A stretch of 5,895 nucleotides of DNA from Verrucomicrobiota bacterium (GTDB lineage Bacteria; Verrucomicrobiota; Verrucomicrobiia; Opitutales; Opitutaceae). This document shows positions 1-5,895 of the stretch, in pieces. Within the stretch, counting starts at the first letter, position 1, and each line of letters starts with the position of its first letter. The notes under the pieces are model-generated. The model ran no database searches, was not told where the DNA came from, and saw only the letters and a program-made list of their open reading frames with translations. The stretch spans positions 1-5,895 of the forward strand of contig JAURJO010000409.1 in the NCBI GenBank assembly GCA_030832235.1, in the 5' to 3' direction. Made by a program: the position numbers and the translations under genes.

Positions 1-17
1 ACGTCGCCCGGAATAAT

Positions 18-36
18 CCGCGGCGAACGGCCGCGG
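18..36. repeat. GC-rich hairpin, probable interspersed repeat unit
   Basis: A perfect 7-bp inverted repeat (CCGCGGC at 18-24, GCCGCGG at 30-36) encloses the 5-base loop GAACG. No T-tract follows on the + strand. On the - strand the stem is followed by ATTATT, which is too weak for a normal terminator and lies about 255 bases past the sulfatase stop. It stands next to the phased repeats at 54-183, so I read it as part of an intergenic repeat cluster. It could instead be the end of an element, or a transcription stop for a gene outside the window. Confidence 0.45.
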
Positions 37-53
37 CTACAACGGAAACACCT

Positions 54-183
54 CATCCGTGTCGATCCGTGTCCATCCGTGGTTGCACCCCCGCGGAGCC
101 ATTGAGGAGCGCGTTCATTCGTGCCCCTTGGTGTCTCTTCGTGGTTGCCCGGCCACATCCGTGTTTTCCGTGCGTTCCGTGGG
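54..183. repeat. Three triads of phased ATCCGTG-like short repeats
   Basis: Three groups each hold three copies of a six-base word related to ATCCGT. Group A has ATCCGT at 55-60, 65-70 and 75-80 (period 10) and ends GGTTGC. Group B has ATTCGT at 117-122, CTTGGT at 127-132 and CTTCGT at 137-142 (period 10), also ending GGTTGC. Group C has ATCCGT at 157-162 and TTCCGT at 166-171 and 175-180 (period 9), ending GGGCC. On the - strand the phrases translate to His-, Thr- and Gly-rich strings of the MDTDxHG and HGTHGKHG kind. I recall such strings as spurious short proteins in many Verrucomicrobia and Planctomycetes genomes. The repeats are seen directly; membership of that dispersed family is from memory. 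I see no gene here. Confidence 0.7.
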
Positions 184-237
184 CCACTTTCCTTCTCGGG
201 GATTCATACCGCGATCGTATCACCCCGTTTCCTTCCA

Positions 238-256
238 CTCCCTTTCGCTTTCCCTC
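238..256. repeat. Mirror repeat in a polypyrimidine tract
   Basis: Bases 223-265 on the + strand are pyrimidine except for three purines at 227, 237 and 247, exactly ten bases apart. Inside this tract 238-256 is a perfect mirror repeat, nine bases on either side of G247, so it reads the same forward and backward on one strand. Polypurine-polypyrimidine mirror repeats can form intramolecular triplex (H-DNA) under supercoiling. Whether this short one does is unknown. It lies just beyond the sulfatase stop and its terminal hairpin. Confidence 0.5.
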
Positions 257-262
257 CTCCCT

Positions 263-287
263 CCCGGCGCGGCGGAGCCGCACCGGG
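263..287 (-). terminator. Strong hairpin without U-tract after the sulfatase gene
   Basis: Read on the - strand, CCCGGTGCGGC (287-277) pairs with GCCGCGCCGGG (273-263) across the 3-base loop TCC. This gives an 11-bp stem with one G-U pair. It starts three bases past the TAG stop of the leftward sulfatase gene, the expected place for a transcript end. The RNA that follows is purine-rich (GGGAGG) rather than U-rich, so it is not a classical intrinsic terminator. It may be a U-less terminator or a 3'-end stabilising hairpin. Confidence 0.45.
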
Positions 288-290
288 ACC

Positions 291-1817
291 CTACCGGTAA
301 TCCGCACCGGTCAGGCTCGCGAGGACCGACTCCTGCCAAGTCCGCAGCTGCCGATAGAGACGGGCCACTTCATCGGGATGCTTCGCGGCGAGGTCGTTGC
401 GTTCCGCGGGATCGGCGCGGAGATCGAATAGTTCCTTCACCATGCCTCCGCCCGCGCCGCGGCGTGCCGCGCCGTCGACCACGAGCTTGAAGCGGTTGTC
501 GACGATCGCCAGCGAGCCGGCGAAGTCCTCCGGCCGGATGTCCGTCTGGCGGTAGTTGAGGAAATTCCGCGTGGCGCCCTCCGGACCCAGTTTCGCGAGT
601 GGCGTGGTTCCCTTCTGGAGCTCGGGATCGATGTAGGGTGTGCGGGCATCGGCCCGGGCGCGCCCGTCCCAGAAACAGATCGGTGTCGGACGCGATTCGA
701 GACGCCCCTCGAGCAGCCCAACCAGACTGATGCCGTCGAGCGGACGCGCCGGGAGCGGCCGCCCCGCGAGCTCGCACAACGTGGGAAGGATGTCGCTCGT
801 GACGGCGTTCACCGCGGTGATCCGGGGGGCGCGGATCCGCGCCGGCCATTCGATGACTCCCGGCACGCGGATGCCGCCCTCGTAGATCGACCCTTTCTGC
901 GCGCGGAACGGCACGGTGGCGACCGCCTCCGGCGGCGTGCCGTTGTCACCGCAGTACCACACCAGCGTGTTCTCTCGCGCACCGGTCTCGGCCAGATGCG
1001 AGCGCAGTTCCCCGATGGAACGGTCCATCGCGGTGATCTCGGCGAAGCGCTCGCGCAGCACTTCGCGCTGAAGGCGCTCGACCGACCGTCCGGTCTCGTT
1101 GGAGGTGAGCTTCACCTTCCGCGTGCCGAAATTCTCTGGAAGCCGATCGTAAAGCGCGAGGTCGGCCGGCAGACCGCTGTAAGGCTCGTGCGGCGAGCCG
1201 TACCAGATCACGACGAAGAACGGTTTGCCCGCGCGCCGCGCGCGGTCGATGAACCGCCGGGCCTCGGCGACGATGATCTCGGAACTCTCGCCCTTGAAGC
1301 GCTCGGGCGGGCCGCCGTTGCGCGAGAGCCATGGATCGAGCTCGAAGAAATTGTCGTGGGACAGCCACTCGTCGAAACCCATGCGGCCGGGGTTCGTGGG
1401 TGACTCGGACTTCACCGGACCAAGGTGCCACTTGCCAAAGTGGCCCGTCGCGTAGCCGCTCTCCCGCAGGAGCCGCGCGATGCTGATCTCCTCGGGCCGC
1501 AGCGACCATCCGGGCGCGAATGTACCGTAGCGGTTGTGGTGACGGCCCGTGATCACCGTGCCGCGCGTCGGCGAGCAGCTCGAGCCACCGGAGTAGAAAC
1601 GATCCAGCCGCAACCCCGTGCGCGCCATCTCATCGAGCACGGGGGTCTTGAGGTAGGGATGCCCGTTGTAGCCGGTCTCGTCCCAGCCATGATCGTCACC
1701 CATCAGCAGCACGATGTTCGGCCGCGGATCGGAAACCGGCGCGGCGAAGGCCGGTCGGAACGCGGCGACGAGAAGAGGCAGGAGCAGAAACGCGACGGGG
1801 AACAAGCGGCGAAGCAT
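291..1817 (-). CDS. Exported sulfatase (arylsulfatase A-like, family S1)
   Basis: A 508-residue sulfatase that would hydrolyse sulfate esters, probably on a sugar or glycan, in the periplasm or outside the cell. The chosen ATG opens a Sec signal peptide (MLRRLFPVAFLLLPLLVAAF, cleavage near residue 26). Upstream in-frame ATGs at 1928, 1919 and 1886 would bury it behind up to 37 polar residues. The family landmarks are in order: metal-binding D41-D42 in GDDHGW; the formylglycine motif C81-S-P-T-R85; K129 and H131 in GKWHLG; H210 in SPHEPY; D291-N292 in GDNG; K308 in QKGSIYEGG. The set is complete, so the enzyme should be active once Cys81 is oxidised by a maturase not encoded here. The motif is followed by Gly86, where Ala or Ser is commoner. 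Length is normal for S1. The gene diverges from a beta-barrel gene. The substrate cannot be read from the sequence. No clear Shine-Dalgarno site precedes the start. Confidence 0.95.
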   Translation of the reverse strand: MLRRLFPVAFLLLPLLVAAFRPAFAAPVSDPRPNIVLLMGDDHGWDETGYNGHPYLKTPVLDEMARTGLRLDRFYSGGSSCSPTRGTVITGRHHNRYGTFAPGWSLRPEEISIARLLRESGYATGHFGKWHLGPVKSESPTNPGRMGFDEWLSHDNFFELDPWLSRNGGPPERFKGESSEIIVAEARRFIDRARRAGKPFFVVIWYGSPHEPYSGLPADLALYDRLPENFGTRKVKLTSNETGRSVERLQREVLRERFAEITAMDRSIGELRSHLAETGARENTLVWYCGDNGTPPEAVATVPFRAQKGSIYEGGIRVPGVIEWPARIRAPRITAVNAVTSDILPTLCELAGRPLPARPLDGISLVGLLEGRLESRPTPICFWDGRARADARTPYIDPELQKGTTPLAKLGPEGATRNFLNYRQTDIRPEDFAGSLAIVDNRFKLVVDGAARRGAGGGMVKELFDLRADPAERNDLAAKHPDEVARLYRQLRTWQESVLASLTGADYR

Positions 1818-1931
1818 GGGGAAACGGGGTTGGCAGGGAACGTGATGAGACGCCCCCGCGACCCGGCCTTTCAAGGGCCGATTCATGAGGAGGTTTGCGC
1901 CGCGGGAAGGTTGGCTCATCCTGACCATTTC
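1818..1931. promoter_or_regulatory. Divergent promoter region of sulfatase and beta-barrel genes
   Basis: These 114 bases separate the two divergent start codons and must hold the promoters for both genes, unless transcription begins inside a coding region. I cannot pick out convincing -35 and -10 boxes in this GC-rich DNA. The visible features are a dyad near the centre (1864-1880) and an AGGAGG at 1888-1893, which lies 38 bases from the ATG at 1932 and so is badly placed to serve it. Confidence 0.5.
1864..1880. promoter_or_regulatory. Dyad symmetry at the middle of the divergent spacer
   Basis: CGGCCTT (1864-1870) and AGGGCCG (1874-1880) form an inverted repeat of seven pairs, one of them T-G, around TCA. 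Its centre (1872) is within about three bases of the midpoint between the two start codons. A regulator that controls both genes would be expected to bind in such a place. It could also be a chance GC-rich hairpin. Confidence 0.3.
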
Positions 1932-2834
1932 ATGCAGCGCCGCCTGATCGCTCTCGTCTGCCTCACGGCACTGCCTCCGGTCATGCGTGCGGCCGAGCCG
2001 GGTCAGACGGTCTCCGACGACGATCTACGGATAGAGGGCGTGTTTGACTCCGCGCTGCCCCGCACCGAGCCGGCGCGTTCCGCGCGCCTGATCGTGCATC
2101 CCCACCTCGGCGACCTGCGGCGCAGCGACTTCCTGCGCACCGCGCTCGGCCTACGTTACGGCCTGACCGAGCGCTGGGAGGCGGTGACCGAGGTGGACTG
2201 GTTTTTCTCCCACGGCCTGAAATCATCACCGCTGCTGGAAAAAAAGGGCCTGTCGTCGCTGCACATCGGCACCAAGTACCGCGTCGGCCGGCTGGCGGCG
2301 GGACCTTGGGAAAGCTCCGTGGGCGCGGATTTGAAACGCCCGGTGGACAACCCGCCCCGCTCCGTCACCGACGGGCTGCGTCATTTTTCTCCGTACGCCA
2401 CTTTCTCGCGAGATCTGCCGGAGCGACCGGATTGGCGTGTGTTCTGGGGAGCAGGCTACGACTTCACCGCACCCACTTCCATCGCCGGCGAGCGCCGGAA
2501 GAACGAGTTCGCCGGCGACAGCGCCAACCTCTCGGCGGGTTTCATCCACGCCCGCGGACCGGTCACTTACACGATCGAGACGGGATACAGCTGGATGACC
2601 AACGGCGGCGGTGATGGCGGCGTGGTGATGGTTCGGCCCGGGTTGGTCCTGGTGATCCCGCGGAAATTCACCTTCGGCTCCAAGGGGCGCTGGCTGCTCG
2701 GCACCGCGGTGCAATTCACCCACGGCCCCGACGGAGCCGACTTCCGGGTCAGCGCGAAAGTCCGGGGTAATTTCGATTTCCTGCGACTGATCGGTGGCCG
2801 GAAATCCTCGGCCGGGGACGCGCCGTCGAAGTAA
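1932..2834 (+). CDS. Predicted exported outer-membrane beta-barrel protein, function unknown
   Basis: A 300-residue protein that I cannot assign to a named family. The ATG at 1932 opens a short Sec-type signal peptide (MQRRLIALVCLTALPPVMRA, probable cleavage after Ala20). Reading further upstream runs antisense through the sulfatase gene and is not credible. The mature part is rich in alternating polar and hydrophobic or aromatic residues with short turns, for example LGLRYGLTERWEAVTEVDWF, IHIGTKYRV-like LHIGTKYRV, WRVFWGAGYDF, VTYTIETGYSW and FRVSAKVRGNFDF. This is the texture of transmembrane beta-strands in an outer-membrane barrel. The polar tail after residue 285 (GGRKSSAGDAPSK) does not end in the terminal aromatic usual in classical porins. 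Divergence from a sulfatase allows, but does not show, a role in passage or sensing of a sulfated substrate. It may equally be an unrelated structural barrel. No usable Shine-Dalgarno site is seen before the start. Confidence 0.75.
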   Translation: MQRRLIALVCLTALPPVMRAAEPGQTVSDDDLRIEGVFDSALPRTEPARSARLIVHPHLGDLRRSDFLRTALGLRYGLTERWEAVTEVDWFFSHGLKSSPLLEKKGLSSLHIGTKYRVGRLAAGPWESSVGADLKRPVDNPPRSVTDGLRHFSPYATFSRDLPERPDWRVFWGAGYDFTAPTSIAGERRKNEFAGDSANLSAGFIHARGPVTYTIETGYSWMTNGGGDGGVVMVRPGLVLVIPRKFTFGSKGRWLLGTAVQFTHGPDGADFRVSAKVRGNFDFLRLIGGRKSSAGDAPSK

Positions 2835-2849
2835 CCCGCCGGCGGCGGG
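2835..2849 (+). other. Short hairpin abutting the beta-barrel stop codon
   Basis: CCCGCC (2835-2840) and GGCGGG (2844-2849) form a perfect 6-bp stem with the loop GGC, starting on the base after the TAA stop. It is followed by GAACAAAAAA, so it lacks a + strand U-tract. It lies just before the stronger hairpin at 2858-2880. The GC arms of the two are similar enough to pair with each other instead, so the two structures may compete. Confidence 0.35.
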
Positions 2850-2853
2850 GAAC

Positions 2854-2880
2854 AAAAAAGCCGCCGGAGATCGGCGGCTT
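2854..2880 (-). terminator. Intrinsic terminator between convergent genes
   Basis: AAGCCGCCG (2858-2866) and CGGCGGCTT (2872-2880) form a perfect 9-bp stem around GAGAT. Read leftward, the stem runs into TTTTTTGTT (2859-2851), a textbook U-tract. This places it as the terminator of the cytochrome b562-like gene, whose stop is at 2906. On the + strand the hairpin lies 23 bases past the beta-barrel stop but has only TT after the stem, so it would be a weaker stop in that direction. It probably insulates both converging transcripts. Confidence 0.85.
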
Positions 2881-2905
2881 GAAGTTCAGGCGCGGGACCG
2901 ACGCG

Positions 2906-3337
2906 TCATTTCTTCTTCTTGTCGTCCTTCTTGTACTGCTTGTGGCCGGCCTTCTGGGCGTCGCCCATCGCGGCGCAGAGCTTCTCGGCCTCGGCGTTGT
3001 TGTTGGCCTTCAGCGCGGCCTCGAGTTTGCCGCAAAGCTCCAGGAATTTCTTCATCTCGGCCTGGTAGTCGGCGATGAACTTCTGGCGTTTGTCGGCGGG
3101 CTGGTCCTTGGCGAGCGCCGGATCGAACTTGAGCGACTCCTCGGCGTTCTTGCGGATCGTCGCGACCTTCGCGAGCGAGTCGGCGTTCTTGGACGCATCG
3201 GTGATCTGGCGGCGCAACGCGCGGAACGCGCCGCCCATCTTCTCCATCCGCTCACCGAGCGGGGTCTCGTCGGCGCGCACGGCGGGACCGGCGGCCAGAG
3301 CCAGGGAAAGGGCGATCAGGAGGGAACGAATTTTCAT
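2906..3337 (-). CDS. Periplasmic cytochrome b562-family protein
   Basis: A 143-residue protein matching the cytochrome b562 family, four-helix bundles that bind non-covalent heme through a Met near the N-terminus and a His in the last helix. The signal peptide is MKIRSLLIALSLALAAGPAV, with cleavage after Ala22. The mature chain begins DETPLGERMEKM; Met31 aligns with the Met ligand of E. coli b562 (DNMETL) and Met34 is an alternative. The end, KAGHKQYKK, aligns with NAYHQKYR, making His132 the other ligand. There is no CxxCH, so it is not a c-type protein. Cys102 and Cys121 are extra and could pair with each other. Helical stretches fall at about 25-45, 52-70, 82-111 and 115-137. The tail KKDDKKKK is unusually basic. 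The only in-frame ATG near the signal peptide is the one chosen. Family members serve as electron carriers or heme binders, but no partner is encoded here. Heme binding is inferred. Confidence 0.85.
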   Translation of the reverse strand: MKIRSLLIALSLALAAGPAVRADETPLGERMEKMGGAFRALRRQITDASKNADSLAKVATIRKNAEESLKFDPALAKDQPADKRQKFIADYQAEMKKFLELCGKLEAALKANNNAEAEKLCAAMGDAQKAGHKQYKKDDKKKK

Positions 3338-3475
3338 GGTTGGGATTTTGGGAATGGCGGTGTGCCGGGAAAAAAGAACCGGAGAAAAGCCGCGCAGGGC
3401 AAACGGATTCCGCTCCTGGCCGCGATACCACCGGAGCATCCTCGACTCGCCCGACCTCACGGGTTTCCTCGACTC
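3338..3475. promoter_or_regulatory. Divergent promoter region of cytochrome and amidase-NamZ genes
   Basis: This 138-base spacer lies between two divergent starts and must contain at least one promoter in each direction. I see no convincing sigma-70 boxes. An A-rich patch (GGGAAAAAAGAACCGGAGAAAA, about 3368-3389) is the only AT-richer stretch. A 10-base direct repeat TCCTCGACTC occurs at 3439-3448 and again at 3466-3475, where it abuts the ATG of the rightward gene. Neither start has a clear Shine-Dalgarno sequence. Confidence 0.5.
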
Positions 3476-5875
<2,400 letters not shown>

Positions 5876-5877
5876 TT

Positions 5878-5887
5878 CCACCGGTGG
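5878..5887. other. Perfect 10-bp palindrome after the last gene
   Basis: CCACCGGTGG is a perfect palindrome starting three bases past the TGA stop. With no loop and only eight bases of window after it, I cannot tell whether it is part of a terminator, a regulator site for a gene beyond the edge, or chance. Confidence 0.25.
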
Positions 5888-5895
5888 CATGATCC

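Noticed and set aside
54..183. CRISPR array at the left end
   Set aside because: The repeat words are six to seven bases with 3-4 base spacers and imperfect copies; there are no 23-bp or longer repeats with unique spacers and no cas genes.
53..490. Short open frames on both strands in the left end
   Set aside because: They translate the repeats or the antisense of the sulfatase C-terminus into low-complexity Arg-, Pro- and Ser-rich strings.
1818..1928. Longer sulfatase N-terminus from the ATGs at 1928, 1919 or 1886
   Set aside because: It would put up to 37 polar residues before a normal signal peptide and would consume the divergent promoter spacer.
1425..1931. N-terminal extension of the beta-barrel frame across the sulfatase gene
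   Set aside because: It is antisense to conserved sulfatase motifs and shows no protein-like pattern; the signal peptide begins at 1932.
1947..1965. Lipoprotein signal (lipobox) at Cys10 of the beta-barrel protein
   Set aside because: The residues before the Cys (ALV) do not fit the lipobox, which needs a small residue at -1, and the hydrophobic core continues after it.
2879..3475. N-terminal extension of the amidase-NamZ frame back to 2879
   Set aside because: It is antisense to the cytochrome gene, its Leu- and Val-rich stretch is the complement of lysine-rich coding sequence, and the signal peptide begins at 3476.

Overview
The window is GC-rich bacterial chromosomal DNA in which every gene has a strong G/C third-position bias. 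It most resembles a Verrucomicrobia genome of the Opitutaceae type. The pointers are an exported arylsulfatase-like enzyme, a cytochrome b562-family protein of a form I associate with that group, an exported serine hydrolase fused to a DUF1343/NamZ domain, and an intergenic array of 'ATCCGTG'-type phrases of a kind scattered through many such genomes. The lineage is inferred from gene content and style; there is no rRNA or other marker here.

Layout, left to right. Bases 1-290 hold no convincing gene. They contain a GC-rich hairpin (18-36), three groups of three short phased repeats (54-183), a polypyrimidine tract with a perfect mirror repeat (238-256) and a strong hairpin directly behind the next gene's stop (263-287). 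A sulfatase is read leftward (1817 to 291). It diverges across a 114-base spacer, with a dyad near its centre, from a rightward gene for a predicted exported beta-barrel protein of unknown function (1932-2834). A near-perfect intrinsic terminator (2854-2880) lies in the short gap before a convergent leftward gene for a small periplasmic cytochrome b562-like protein (3337 to 2906). That gene diverges across a 138-base spacer from the largest gene, an 799-residue exported two-domain protein (3476-5875). Only 20 bases follow it.

How the genes may work together. All four proteins appear to carry Sec-type signal peptides, so the whole window encodes cell-envelope or periplasmic products. No two adjacent genes are co-directional, so there is no operon and each gene is probably its own transcription unit. 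The most informative gene is the last. Its N-terminal half looks like the serine-hydrolase amidase AmiE and its C-terminal half like the exo-N-acetylmuramidase NamZ, two enzymes encoded side by side in the Bacillus MurNAc-recycling cluster. The fusion therefore suggests one periplasmic enzyme that strips peptides from muropeptides and releases MurNAc. The sulfatase and the divergent beta-barrel could be a sulfated-glycan pair sharing a control region, but only their arrangement supports this.

I found no CRISPR array, tRNA, rRNA, transposase or phage gene. The most unusual non-coding signal is the phased repeat cluster at the left end.
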